A stretch of DNA of 64,000 nucleotides. Origin: Siderastrea radians. Taxonomy: Eukaryota > Cnidaria > Anthozoa > Scleractinia > Rhizangiidae. The stretch spans positions 64,957,867 through 65,021,866 of the forward strand of contig OZ024890.1 of assembly GCA_964017195.1 (NCBI GenBank). Direction: 5' to 3'. The position numbers and the translations under genes are program-made. The notes below the pieces were generated by a model that made no database searches, was not told where the DNA came from, and worked only from the letters and a program-made list of their open reading frames with translations. Numbering within the stretch: position 1 is the first letter of the stretch; each line of letters starts with the position of its first letter. Shown one piece after another: positions 32,328-44,132 of this stretch.

Positions 32328-33280
32328 TTTTCTTTCATGAACACGAGGGGTACCTTGGTTTCACCACATTGACAAACCTTGATAACTAATCAGCGAGAAA
32401 AGATCATCGAAAATGTTGAAAAAACACCTTTAAAAACAGGAGAATGCCAAAGTTGTAGATTTTCTAATGTTTTTGTAGACTTTTAGACTTTTTAGAACTA
32501 AGTCACACGACTTAAGGTTTCATTCTGAGAGTAAAACAGTCGAGCAAACTATCAGCATGTTGGTATATTACCAAGTTTTATGCGAGTTTCTCTGTCAATT
32601 GTATACAAAGGCATTCTATCTCCGAGGATGACGCAGAAGTAGCCGTTTTGAGTGCGGCTTTCATTGATTTTGGTCCAAATAAAGGAACTGCCGTTTTTTA
32701 ATGAGAAATTTTTGATGTGCTTAGTGAGATTTACACGTAAATGGATTATCCTCTTCAGACACTAATAGGACTTTGCTGATCCGCACCACAATACGATTAG
32801 GATTATACGAATTACTCTGGCTAGATCCCTTTTGGGGCTCAAAAAATTCCAGTCTTCTTAAGAATAACATAATGGCTTAAAATAAGGCTCAGCACACTAC
32901 ATTCTCGATATTCAATCTCACTTTAATAAATATTGTTTTTGAGGTCTTTATTAAGCCTCAGCACCCAACGGATCGTTTATGGCGAATCAAAAACGTTCTT
33001 TTGTGTCAACGTGAGCGCAATTTCATAAACGTCAGGGACTGTCGTCGCGAGATTCTCCCCAACACATAAAAGTTTTGATATCAATTCTGACGTTGGTAAA
33101 GTTGCTTATTCAAGACACGTTACAAGGGGCATTACCGTGAACAGAATTAAAACTTGGAGTAAAAATAAACTGAGATAACCTTCAGGTAGCAGTTACACTA
33201 TTTGTTCGTTAAAACGATTAACTTACGACATTGACAAAAAAAAAAACATAAAACATCAGGAACATTAGGTAATAGGCTCC
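32328..33280. other. Upstream region of the TGF-beta gene, nothing else seen
   Basis: No ORF or repeat recognised. A short run of A (33236-33246) lies before the duplicated promoter. Confidence 0.45.
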
Positions 33281-33420
33281 TCTCATTGGTCTAGTTTAAC
33301 AAAGGGTGAATAAATATAGGGCATTTAACCCCTCCTCTCTGTTTTACCCATCTCATTGGTCTAGTCTACTCGGGTGATTAAGTATAAGTCAAATAACCCC
33401 GCCTTTCTGTTAGTCAGTTT
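33281..33420 (+). promoter_or_regulatory. Tandemly duplicated core promoter of the TGF-beta gene
   Basis: Two 70-bp units, 33281-33350 and 33351-33420, both begin TCTCATTGGTCTAGT (an inverted CCAAT box) and each has a TATA-like word about 30 bases in (TAAATATA at 33311, TAAGTATA at 33379), followed by a CCCC(T/G)CCT-type stretch and TTTCTGTT or CTCTGTT. The second unit ends about 48 bases before the start codon, a good distance for a TATA-driven start site near 33410. The units have drifted apart, so the duplication is not recent. Which TATA is used is unknown. Confidence 0.65.
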
Positions 33421-33468
33421 GTTTGGGGGCATTCGAAGATCGGCTCAAAGATACCTGCGGAAACCAAA

Positions 33469-34960
33469 ATGGTACAGTATCTGTTAATCTCGCTTTTCGC
33501 CGCCCAGCTTTTCTTGGTGAGCCCATTTGTGATCGAGAAAGAAGAAGAGCCTTCATCCCTGAAGCGGAACAAGAACACATCGGAATCCAGTGATCCAGAG
33601 GCACCTTCCTTCCTCCTTACAATCTACAACCAAACAACGGCGGAAAATAAAGCTCATGGAGAGGCGCTCTTGCTGCAGACTTTTCAGGCAGAGTGTAAGC
33701 TGAAAAGATCTTTATACTAATTCCTTGGTGATGTAGTTAGCAAAACTTGGCTCGAATATTGAATTGGATCACTATAAACTTGAGTGGTCTTTACTCTAGC
33801 GTTTAAATATGGTGAACGACGTTAGCTTCCTTTTGCAAGGCACTCGTGCATGGGTCTGACACCAGAAAGCTGAATTGGGCAATCTGAACTTCACATGACA
33901 CACTGTTGCATATGAAGAAGTATTGCATAACATAGTAATGCAGGAACCTGCATTAGTCTAGAAACAGCTTGCGAGACCACAAGGTTATTTGGCTGGTAAA
34001 GGACAAAAACACTATCGTGTGACTAAGTCGTCTGATGGCAGCCCGATGAAAGATATGTTTTGTCAAAGCCTAATTCCTTAAAGAACATCGAAGAAAAACT
34101 GAAAACATCTCAAAGCTTTAGAGAATTAACGAAATTAAGAGCTCCAGTAAAAAACTGGGTCATTCTAAAAGACATATTTTACCATTTCAGGGGATCAGGA
34201 GGCGAAGGAATTTTACTTGCTGCCTTCGCTTGTCATAAAGCCATCAGAAACTGTACACAAGGCAGAGCTATTTCTTTCTACCGACGGTTTGGCAGCCAGG
34301 GAACTGACGGTGTCCATCTACAAAACACAAACGGGCACTGAAGTGTCTTCTAGGAATCTCTCTTCCAAGCGATCCGGCTGGTTGCCTCTTTCAGTCACCA
34401 CGATGATTAAGCAGTGGATTCCTCGAGACGCACCTCTCAGGTTCAAGATATTCGTCAAAGTAAGAAACGGGAGCGAATCTGCAGAAGCAGATCGCATGCA
34501 AGTTCCGAAGGTTTGGCTGGTTGTGTACACTGAAGGTAACCACGAACATCCCTTTCCTAATCTGGATCCTGACGAAGCGATCAGAGGATCTGCTGGTGAT
34601 AGAAGAAGAAGAGATATCACTCCTCTACCACCAAAGATGGCGGAAAGCAAAAACGTCTGCAGAAGGGAGGACTTGATCGTGGAATCTAAAAATCTCACTG
34701 AGTATGTGAAGATCATCTATCCCAGATCCTTCAATGCGTACCAGTGTACTGGCAAGTGTTCTGAAACAGACAAAACGAATTTCGTCAACCACTCAATCCT
34801 CAAGTCACTGGTGCTGCAGGTGAAGGGCATCAAAAGCAAGGACGAGCCGTGCTGCGCTGCAACTAAACTGAAGCCGATTTCCATCATTTACCGCACTGAC
34901 AACGGATTTATGATTCGCACTGTCCAGAATCTGATCGTTGAAGAATGCGGGTGTCATTAA
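33469..34960 (+). CDS. Nodal-like TGF-beta superfamily ligand (two exons)
   Basis: Exon 1 is 33469-33694 and exon 2 is 34191-34960, joined in phase 1 (donor GTAAGC, acceptor ACCATTTCAG), giving 331 residues. The start ATG has a strong context (accaaaATGg) and opens a signal peptide (MVQYLLISLFAAQLFLVSPF). A prodomain follows, containing SGWLPLSVTTMIKQWI and WLVVYTEG, then a furin site RRRR at residues 213-216. The mature part (about 115 residues) has all seven cystine-knot cysteines (232, 261, 265, 296, 297, 328, 330). IIYPRSFNAYQCTGKC, KPISIIYRTDNG and NLIVEECGCH resemble Nodal more than BMP or activin, as does VEECGC at the end. The Trp-x-x-Trp pair near the first cysteine is absent. Secreted dimeric ligand for activin-type receptors by family; axial patterning is inferred. 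It could instead be a divergent unplaced cnidarian ligand. Confidence 0.9.
33742..34030 (+). repeat. Dispersed repeat filling the TGF-beta intron
   Basis: Most of the intron matches 45481-45777 in inverted orientation, from AAACTTGGCTCGAATATT to GTGTGACTAAGTCG, with substitutions and small indels. It has no ORF. The repeat makes up over half of the 496-base intron, so the intron was probably enlarged by, or formed around, a mobile element. Confidence 0.85.
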
Positions 34961-36070
34961 ATGTTCTAGTGTTCGTGGCAAAAATATAACCTTAACTAAC
35001 AGTTTCAATGACATATGCAACTTTTAGGAGTAATGCCATATTCTTCAAATGGATAACTATAACAAAATGAAGCAATTTAGAAAGACAATGGATCGTTTTC
35101 CTGCATAACCACAAAGTACGTTTTTGAATAAAGGCTAAGCATTAAGCTTTATTTGTTTCAACGCATGTCTAAGATTTTATTAGTATACTGAGACCAAAGT
35201 AAATTTAAACTTATCAGCCTTTTCTGTGTTACAGTTTTACTACATTTAATGTTGTTGTAAGGCTTAAGAGTAAATCAAATAAAAGAATTGCCACGAATAA
35301 GGAGTTGCATATATGTGTGTGTTCCCCAGTTTATTAATGCACAGTTGGCAGCTACAGATTAATCTATTTGATGTCCCTTCATAACTGACAGCTGCTATTC
35401 GTCAATGATGAAAAGTTTTCTTAATATCACACCACAATTCTCATCACCAAATTAAAATTAGGAAAGCTCTGTTCGCTGATTTTACTTGCGTCACACTACC
35501 CAGCAGAATGTTAACCCGACTTGAATGTTAAAGCAATTTATGTACGTCGCAGGGGAAGCTGAACTCGTTTACTTGTTTCGTCTGCGATGCAGGCTACATT
35601 TTCCGTGGATTTTTAGTTTTTATTGTCATGATTTGATTGGATTCGTGGTTCCTAGACTGGAAAGCACAAGGTTACCAGATTCCCACTGTAAGAGGCAACC
35701 AAGTTGATTAATCTCTATACTTGAATAAGTTGACATGAAGTTGTTCTCAGGGGCACCCAACGAGAAAATTTGAACTAAATACTCTAAATGTTGTTACCTG
35801 TCTTCTTAGTTTGTTTCAAGGCCTAAAATGTTTTGAAAAGAATATTTGTGTAAGCTAAGACGGGCTGATCTGTCTGGGTTCTTTAGCCAAACATTTAAGT
35901 TTAAGTTAAGAATCTCATCCCCCAAATTTCTGAGCTGCTGTTCAGGCTGATGGCTTTCCGAAAATGCTAGCTGATCTTATTTCGCACTCTAAACGGCATA
36001 TTTGTCTACATCGAAAAAAAAATTACCATGTTACGGGTTTGAAGTAACATTTCGCCAAAGCCTGAAAACT
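34961..36070. other. 3' UTR and intergenic stretch
   Basis: Apart from the polyadenylation signals no feature is seen. Short frames have no splice or family support. Confidence 0.5.
35127..35132 (+). promoter_or_regulatory. Polyadenylation signal, TGF-beta gene
   Basis: AATAAA about 165 bases after the stop codon, the first canonical signal on this strand. Another AATAAA (in CAAATAAAAG) lies near 35279 and could serve as an alternative. Confidence 0.6.
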
Positions 36071-36259
36071 CTAGCTTTCCACGACAATTGAATCCGCATT
36101 TTTGAGACCGTGATTTAAGGTCGTCCGAAGAAATTTGCCACCAGAACAATCAACTAGGTGCCCTAGTGTTTTGTCATTAAGGAGAATGGCTGGATGCCAC
36201 TGCTGGTTTTTCTTGTCCATTGTCATCAAATAAAGGCGACCATCTGGAAGGAAAACTCC
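36071..36259 (-). CDS. Probable terminal coding exon, unknown gene
   Basis: The minus-strand acceptor TTTATTTTTATTCAG is followed in phase 0 by 62 codons, GVFLPDGRLYLMTMDKKNQQ through KNADSIVVES and a TAG stop. The composition is convincing for coding sequence and the pyrimidine tract is good. I do not recognise the family. Upstream exons would lie rightward; exon-like pieces at 40261-40329 and around 39070-39100 are candidates, but the phases could not be made to agree. Convergent with the TGF-beta gene. Confidence 0.45.
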   Translation of the reverse strand, partial: GVFLPDGRLYLMTMDKKNQQWHPAILLNDKTLGHLVDCSGGKFLRTTLNHGLKNADSIVVES

Positions 36260-36399
36260 CTGAATAAAAATAAATGGCATCTACGTCGCTTTTTAAGCAG
36301 AAAATTAGACTTTTAGGATATTGATGTTTGCTCGAGTTGACATCGTGAATTCATGTCCTTTGGGTCGCACATGCATCGAGTCAGCCGATGAAGGATTCT

Positions 36400-38080
36400 C
36401 CCCACCAATCTCATGCTTTCTCCTGTATGATGTATGTAGACGTATGCATTCAGTACGCTTAAGCACATCAGTTACACATTGAGCTTAAGTCAGTTAAAGC
36501 CATTAGATTGCAAAGAAACTATTCAGTTTAGCGCCATTGTAATCATGATTCTGTCACACTATACTTTCTGATTCATTGGCCCATCTCAGTCGATGAGTCC
36601 CCAGCGTTAAAAATGACAATAACACCGGAAAAACGCTAGAGACAATGAGCAAAGAACAGCACGGCAATTTGCTAGGTGCCTGAAGCTCACCTAGCAAATT
36701 CAGTCTTGAAAGCAAGATGATCAAGAAGTCAAACCGGTTTCATTGTATGAGCTGACGTAGGGCCGGTTAAATCGATGGCCAAATGTAATGACGAAAATTA
36801 TACGCTGCAATTTCACGTTTCAGTTTGTTCTGGTACTTAATAGCGTTGAATAGACTAAGAAGATGGCTAAATTGGAAGATGATTACATGAATTGTGAAGT
36901 ATTAATCCTTTCAGGTCCTTTCACTTTCGGAATCACCTAAATTCAAATACCGAACATAAAGTCATACTCTTGTGTTTTATGATGTAAAATATTGCCTAAC
37001 AAATGGCGCTGATGCATTGAACTACCACTACTGAATGGTCCCACCAGGGATTCAAACCCTCACTAACGGGTAGAACACATAGTAAACAACATGTCTTGCA
37101 TGATATGTTTTCACGCCACATCACCTGATGCAGAGGTTTAATTTTAGGGATGTGAGGGATAGAGGAAAACAAAAACACTCACTTGTTAGGGTCAGCAGAG
37201 GAGTAAAGATGTTTTGGAACAATCGGATATTTGTCCGCTCCATTCCTCGTGCGTCTTTCCAGTATGTTGTATTTAGTGCACTTTAGCGTTTCAGTCACGT
37301 TAAAACTACGTTAGTTGAAACCAATAGAGTCCTAAAAAGCAAACAAAGTTATACGCCAGATCCATGGTCGGTGCAAGGAGCATAAATTTGAACGTGCAAT
37401 CTCGTCACATTATATCTTTTGGTTCATTGGCCCGACCCGGTAGACAATTCTCTCATTAAAAATGACAATACATAGGCGAAATGCCGGGAAACAATAAACG
37501 ATTAACGAACAACAGGGTTGCAAAATACTGCTCAATTAGCTTTAAATTTAAACGATCCTAGGTTAGGAGTTTCAACCATGAACGAAAATCAAAACATGTC
37601 AAACCGGTTTCATTGTGAGAGCTGAAGCACAGCGGATTACATCGATGGCTAAATGGTAATGGCGAAAACGAACCGTTGTAGGGTCAAGTTTCGGTACCTT
37701 TTCACACGTAATAGCACGTAGTAAACTGCCTCGTGTTGTTGTAAAGTATTAGTACTTTCATGTCCTTTCAGCCCCGGTATTATCCATATTCAAAACTGAA
37801 ACGTAAGGAATGATCTCAGATTTCACGACGCAAAATATTAAAAAAACAAATGGCACTGATCCATTGAACTTTTTTTCATTTACTTTCCACCGTACAGGAT
37901 TTAACCCATACTTAAAAGAGAGGAATGCCTTGTACAACATCATGAAAGTTCATTTGATTTGTGACACATCGTACACTCGCTCAAATAGTCTTGCACAATA
38001 TTAGCACTAGCAACATAAAGGTTAAAGGAAAACAAAAACATCCATTTATTTGGGTTAGTAGAACACTATTAACTAACTGC
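36400..38080. repeat. Old tandem duplication, about 840-bp unit
   Basis: 36400-37235 and about 37240-38080 share a series of matching words in the same order, for example GTCAAACCGGTTTCATTGT (36733 and 37599), TTCATTGGCCC and AGGAAAACAAAAACA. Spacing is about 840-870 bp. Strong divergence indicates an old event. A reversed B-box-like word (GGGATTCAAACCC, about 37046) hints that a tRNA-type relic may be included. Confidence 0.75.
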
Positions 38081-39895
38081 TTACTAAGAACAATGCTTAT
38101 TTATTTGCTGCGTTGCCCACTAACGAAATCGATACGACGTCACGACGTTTCAGGATAAATCACTGGGTAAACTAAGTCAATACCGGTTGAATAAATGTTC
38201 TTTTTCGAACAATCACTGCGTATCTTCTTCACTGGTTGTTTCCGGACGCGATTTTGCTATTATTCAATTTTGTCAAATGACAGCCTTGCACGCTGTTTTC
38301 AGATGGGCAGTTTTCTGCACTCTATTTGAAGCGGACAGCCACTTTGAGGCTTTATCTACGTACATTCCTGAGACCTGTCCAAATATGTAACTCAGTTCGA
38401 ATTCGAGCCCTTGCTAACTAACTGGTATGTATACCCATCAGGATTTTTACCTTATTCAGTTATGCGGAGTTTGCTACAACTTCAGATCTTAAATTAAAAA
38501 AAAAAATTAACGTCAAATTGACGAAATAATTTCGTTTTAATTAATCACTGTTAACTAGAGCAAACAGCACCAAAATTTTATTCTCACGGGGGCTCAAACA
38601 CTGATTACTGGTCTAACATTCAATGGAAGTTGTCAGCGAATTTCTATGAAGGTGTTGTTGATCATCCCCCTTTTAATTAGTTGATGGACTTACTGGTTAC
38701 AAATCGACTAAGGTTTTAGAACCAGGTTATTTCAAAGCAAATTGCTTTACTGTTAGACGAGATTGGCCACCAATTTTCTTGAGACTTTGGCTTTTGCAGA
38801 TGTTCTTGCTTCGCCCTAGATTGTAGTGCAGTGTATTGCGAATTGCCAGGGTTTCCCTGTTAGCAGGACTAGTCAAGATGCAATGCAATTGTAATTCTTA
38901 TTATCTTCCTTGCCTTGGTAACTTAAACAAGAGGAGTCCATGACTTAAAAAAAAGAGTCTAAAATTGATAAAAAAAAAGTATTTTAACATTTAAAAGGAC
39001 GGTAGGCTTACTAAGATACATATGGGAAGAAAAATCGAACGTGTTAATACGAATTCCCTACCTTATCCAACGGGAGTCCAAATTCAGTGTTTCTGATTGT
39101 GCCAAGACGAAACAATGAACGTTGTTAGTCGAAGTAAGGGGCAAAGATACTCGCTACCTTCACTGACCTGCAATACTTATTACCAGATTACTAACCAATG
39201 CGAGTTATTTAGAGTCGAACAACTGCCCCGGCAAAGACAGACGGGATCGTCCTTTTTATCGAGGTGTATTTTCACCCGGCAGTCCCTTCCCCTAAAAGCA
39301 AACTCATGCTCATCACAGTAAAACTTAAATGTTTTTGTAAAATACCTTGTCCAAAGAAGTACTCCCGTGGTGCAGATCTTCAATAGTGAATATTTATTAT
39401 GTTATTCAAATATTAGATGTTCATTCAGCCCCGTAGCCAGAACAAGATTTTAACCGAGGCAGTAAGGAGATAAAACAAGAAACAAAAAAGTTAAGATACT
39501 GGTTAAGAAAATTTTCATAACACTCCCTTTCGCTCACAGTTGTTCTGATATTTGGAACCTCGCATACTAATCAGAGCCCAGAAGATGCATCATCTCGACC
39601 TACCACCCGCGTCCCCACAGAGGCTGAAACGACCGGCAGTCACTAGAGATGAGATGATCACAGACGCCATTTTGGTTTCTTCAAACATTCCAAAACGGCG
39701 TCTGCGAACGAATAACGAAAAACAAACCTTTTTCAAGGCCAACTGGCGAGAAACGTGAAGGAAATGATGCTGCCGCCCCCTCACTGACCGTACTCTAAAT
39801 GAAATGAACTGGGAAAAATTAAAAAGAAGCTTAGGCTAGGCTGAATTGAGTTTGCGTGGTTGAATTCTGTGCTTACACGTTCATACTATTTTCCT
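38081..39895. other. Intergenic or intronic, no gene recognised
   Basis: Short exon-like segments with GT donors on the minus strand (ending near 39071 and 39349, both before GGATAAG or GGACAAG) were noted but not supported by consistent reading frames. Confidence 0.4.
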
Positions 39896-40038
39896 GGGCG
39901 CAGCTGTTCAAAGAGTGGATAACGCTATCCACCGGAAAAATGGCTACCCAGTGAATAAATGATAGCAAAACAGAGTACACTATCCACTGGATAGTGATCT
40001 ATCCAGCAGAGCTGTCCGCTCTTTGAACAACCGGGGCC
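39896..40038. mobile_element. MITE, about 143 bp
   Basis: The ends GGGCGCAGCTGTTCAAAGAG and the inverse CTCTTTGAACAACCGGGGCC form imperfect terminal inverted repeats, and the interior carries repeated TATCCAC or GGATAG words on both strands, so the whole element folds. No coding capacity. Confidence 0.8.
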
Positions 40039-40260
40039 TGTACAACAAAACAGTACAGCAACGGCAAATGTTTCCCTAGGCAGCTGCCTCGGTTGCCTCT
40101 ATATTGGCTGCGGGCCTGATTCATTCTGGATCACCACTTGTGAAATTACTACTGGATTTCATCAAACCACAGACCAAATTACGGAATTACTGAGAAATCT
40201 TATCTGTACTAATTTTACAGCATTGAAAGTTGTTTTTTTGCGTCAATAATATAAACTCAC

Positions 40261-40329
40261 CTATTTGGTCCGGAGGACTGGTCTTGGTTCGCCTTTTTTC
40301 CCCAATTAATGCAACAACCATTGCCGTGC
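40261..40329 (-). CDS. Exon-like segment, unknown gene
   Basis: On the minus strand TTTCTTTTCAG precedes and GTGAGT follows a 69-base segment, both strong splice signals, and 69 is divisible by three. One frame reads TAMVVALIGEKRRTKTSPPDQI; a second frame is also open, so the phase is uncertain. A donor GTAGGT at 40471-40473 could end the preceding exon. No family recognised; this could belong to the same minus-strand gene as 36071-36259. Confidence 0.3.
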
Positions 40330-40559
40330 CTGAAAAGAAAAGCGTTGGGTAATGCAAGTCTCGATTTATGAGCTAACTGTCAAACGGTGTTCTACGGTGA
40401 AAGATATCATTACAAAATCAGGTTGAACTTGATCGGTTGAACTAATGCATCGATCGATGCAAAAGCCACCTACCTTGACTAACAGCAACAGACGGATAAG
40501 GGTTTTTTCTTTGTCTTTGAATTGGCTGTCAGTGGGACGCTTTTGCCGACTGAGGGGTT

Positions 40560-40964
40560 TTAGTGAGGCGACGCTAACAGCGGTATTCTGAACCCTGATT
40601 GTCTTAGGAAATCTTGAACAAGAATATCAACTTCAGTCTGAAGTAATGGTGAGAAAGTTTTACTGTCGAGGTCATTAAGGGTGCGGCATTTGATTGACGT
40701 TAATGCTAGAATAAAAATAACCGCATAGGCGCTAAAAATCAGTAACGTTGTCGCAACAATCGTGGCTGCACATTTAGCATCCCGGTGGCTCCGATTGGTC
40801 AAGATCTCTCTGTGGGGTTTTAATTTACATTGAGAAAGGAGATCAATGGAACATGACCATGAAAAGTTACCATTTTTGAAGAACTTATACAACAAGTGAG
40901 TTGACATTCTTGAAAAGGTTAAATTAGGATCATCGAAATTAAAAACAAAATTCAATATAATCAC
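40560..40964 (-). CDS. Unassigned ORF with one membrane segment
   Basis: A 134-codon frame, long for this AT-rich region. Its middle has HRDAKCAATIVATTLLIFSA and a following hydrophobic run, a single clear membrane span preceded by basic residues. That pattern would fit one helix of a receptor such as TM6 of a rhodopsin-like GPCR, but the flanking helices are not visible, so this is weak. It ends upstream of the exon-like piece at 40261-40329 on the same strand. Confidence 0.25.
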   Translation of the reverse strand: MIILNFVFNFDDPNLTFSRMSTHLLYKFFKNGNFSWSCSIDLLSQCKLKPHREILTNRSHRDAKCAATIVATTLLIFSAYAVIFILALTSIKCRTLNDLDSKTFSPLLQTEVDILVQDFLRQSGFRIPLLASPH

Positions 40965-41404
40965 GTTTACTGTCCTGAAAACTTTGTCTCATGAGGTTTT
41001 AAAGTCTTTTGTTTTTCTTTTGGAGCAGGTGACTGAAACATGGGAAATTTGAAAGCTCTATTGCTAATAAATAAAAAGGTTTCGAGGTTTATTTTATCTT
41101 TGGCAGCAAAGTTCATACGTGACCAGTTACTTTTCCCTTTCAAACCACAGGCAATGTCGTATTAAAGTGGGAATTTTTGACCATGTCGGTTCTTAGATGT
41201 TAATGAAACAGTTCGAAAAAAAACGTTCTTTATGCCTTTTTGACAAGCGAAGTGGTGTCAGGGCATACGATTCTGCGTTATCTGATTACAGTGTATGACT
41301 CCGTCCACGCTCCAAGGAAATACCGCTCTCTCTTTATCATAAGCTGTATGCGTGTCTGTATGCGTGTCTTGCGTGTCTTGTATGCTTGTCTTGCTATTGG
41401 ATAG
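40965..41404. other. Intergenic, no feature supported
   Basis: Short direct repeats of GTATGCGTGTC at about 41346-41370 only. Confidence 0.4.
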
Positions 41405-41456
41405 CGATAGAAATAGCGCTATATAAATAAAGTATTATTATTATTATTATTATTAA
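41405..41456 (+). repeat. LINE/SINE-type 3' tail with ATT microsatellite
   Basis: GCGCTATATAAATAAAGT followed by seven ATT units resembles the 3' ends of non-LTR elements that finish in short tandem repeats. The body upstream is not recognisable. Confidence 0.5.
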
Positions 41457-41954
41457 TTTAATTGAGCCGTTTTAGTCTGCTGAAAAATACTGACACATTT
41501 TGGTCTGAAATAGGGATTGCTTTTTCTTTTGCTTTGAAACAGGGTGTAGATTTTTTGCCGTTTTGGCCCAAAAAAGAAAACGATTTTAGGAATTAGGCCT
41601 TAAAAATGGTATGAAGAGAGATGCCTTACCTGGATTAGGGTTTCACATCACGGATCCAAGGGGCTCACAGTCACCAAGGGGCAGCCACTCTTTGATGTTT
41701 TACGGTCGATTCTTAGGCCAAAAAACGCAAATCAGGTGAAAAGTAAAAGATCGCACGTGATCAAGTGAAGGAACACAACCAGTAAAGCGATCAAACGTCC
41801 TTGAGATGTACGTGATGGAACGCATTTAATAGACACAATATTCTTCTTGCAAAGTAAGAAATCGTAAGCTGAATTAAGCTCTGATTGAGATGTCCTGTTG
41901 TTTCGAAGTGATATCTATTTGCTACAGTTAATTTAAATGGTCTAGCGTTCACCT

Positions 41955-42027
41955 CACGAACCTTCCTTTAGCTCAATGGTTGGAGCATGTGACCCGAGTA
42001 CAGCTTGAAGGTCACATTGAATTTTTT
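41955..42027 (+). pseudogene. tRNA-like relic
   Basis: TTTAGCTCAATGGTTGGAGC is a good A box and D arm, and GACCCGAGTACAG could be an anticodon arm, but the B box is lost (GGTCACATTGA) and a T run follows. Probably a truncated tRNA-derived SINE. Confidence 0.35.
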
Positions 42028-44132
42028 TTCTTCTGTGTTGAATTTAATGATAAGAAGAATTTGTCAGGTAGATCTGTTGGAAGGTTACTCTTCCGCCCTT
42101 ACAAGCCCGTTTCAAAACTATACCACTTTTTCATGTCAAAACGTAGTTGACACGAGGGCTGATGGGCTTTGTAGAGTATTCTTCAGTTGGTGTTGATAAT
42201 GGTCTTTTGGAATTCTTTACACCCACATAGTCGATGGCATTTTTTCTTTGAGCGATAAGCCATCGACCTCCACACGGTTATAAAAGTAGGATTATGTCAC
42301 GGGTGTTATTCTGCTTGACGTTAGGTTACTTCATTAAAAATGAAGAATAACTGTCCTAAAAGAAGATATAAAACTTTACTCAACTGCACTGATCACCGTG
42401 TGCGATCTAGATGAGTATCCTTCACTAAAAATTATGATTTTCGAAAAAGGTCATGAATAAACATGACCTCTTCAGCTTTAAACACTTTTTCGAAAAAAAA
42501 ATATTTTATTGATCTGCGTTTTGTATTTTTGAGATTTGTGGCCCTCCTAAGGTACGTCACTCAACGAGATAAGGCAAATAAACATTCTGCTTGGGAACGC
42601 ATGTGCTACCGTTTGAGCTTTGGACAGATAAATCTCGTATATGCCTGTCCAATTTCGAGCAAAAACTGTTGAGTACTGACTCTGGTTTCAGAAAAGTGTC
42701 GAGCAAGTGACATGCAAAGCACAGGTTTAGAAAACAACTGTTTTCGCTTCTATCATGACCGGAAGGTCTTTCAGTTATCTACGGCTCTGTTTGCCATGAC
42801 CTTTCAGGAATATCGTAGTACGTTAGTTGGAGGGAGATTTGACGTTAAATTAAGGTGAAGATAGTTCCTGTACCTTGAACTGCTTTCTGACGTCTTGTAC
42901 AGGTAATAACACTAACACCATAAATAATTCTCTACTGAAACGTATTAAATCAGTTAATAGGCCATAACTTTTAGACTAGGGCTGTTCGAAAGCCGGTTAA
43001 CGCTAACTCTGGATTAAAATTTAACTAAGACTCCTATTTCTCTTGCCAAAAGCAGTTTCCGGGCCGAAGCTTATTTTTAACTGGCCGTTTGAAACCAACC
43101 AAAGTATTAAAAAAGTAGGGCAAGAAGGATTTAAAGGAATTCTCATCTTTTGGCTGTAAGACTGAATTAAAAATTGACACTAAACTTGGGTTTACTTTAT
43201 CCTGCATTGAACAACCGAGCACAGTTGTTGAAATCCTCAAGAATCTCCCGAGTATTACTTTGGTATGTTGCTCTTTGTTTATCGGTATCATACAAAATGA
43301 TTTTCTCCAATTTGGTCCTGTGTTGAGCTCAGGCACTTACGAAGTAAATTAATCACCTGTTTCTTTTGGTCAACAATAATCGTGGAAATGCAGGCTAAGT
43401 TAGATTCCAGACACGTTTCGTTCCGGTGTTTCTGAGAAAACAAATATTTTGAATGTTCGTTCCTGTCATAGGTCACTTCAAATAACGTAATCAGTAATTC
43501 CAAATGAACCCATTGTTAAATATAACTTAGACTTGATGTTCCCCGAAATCAACGAAAGAATCCGTCTTTTTTCTTGTTTCAGATCCCATCGAGCCGATTA
43601 CTATGGATACGTTTTCCCCTGATACTTACTGTAAAGTTTTTTTCGGGAGCAACGGTAAAGTATACAGAGGGAGTGGTAGATTTATTGCTTTTACGTAATA
43701 GATGTTCTCACTTGCAAGGCAGTTTCACCAGTACCTAATAAGACGGTCACTTACCTGTCATTTGGAGTCTTAATCTTCTGACTACTGAAACGTGAGCTAC
43801 AGCCCCATAACCTAGCTAATGCAGCTGTGACAGAGATTTAATATGTGATCTGACAGAAAAAATTCAGTGAAAAGCTCAAGAATCTTTTGAAAAATAAGAA
43901 AAGTGTGATTTTTAATTATGAATTTGCATTGTTACAAAATCCGTTCCTTTCGTTCAAAATTACGTTGCCATGAGGATGACACTGCAAAATAAACTTAGGC
44001 CAAATATTTAAGTTTTGTTGTAGATGGTAATTTAGGGAACTTTCGAAGAAAAACCTGGAAAGGTTTCAGAAAATGCTCGCCAAACAGTGTCATGTAAAAG
44101 AAGGATGAAGGAAGAATAAAGATTAGGGACGG
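42028..44132. other. Intergenic, no gene recognised
   Basis: The 42978-43030 stretch (CTGTTCGAAAGCCGGTTAAC plus TCTGGATTAAAATTTAAC) has the look of one end of a MITE, but I could not find its partner end. Frames here are short. Confidence 0.4.

Noticed and set aside
34318..34716. 132-codon minus-strand ORF
   Set aside because: Antisense shadow of the TGF-beta exon 2.
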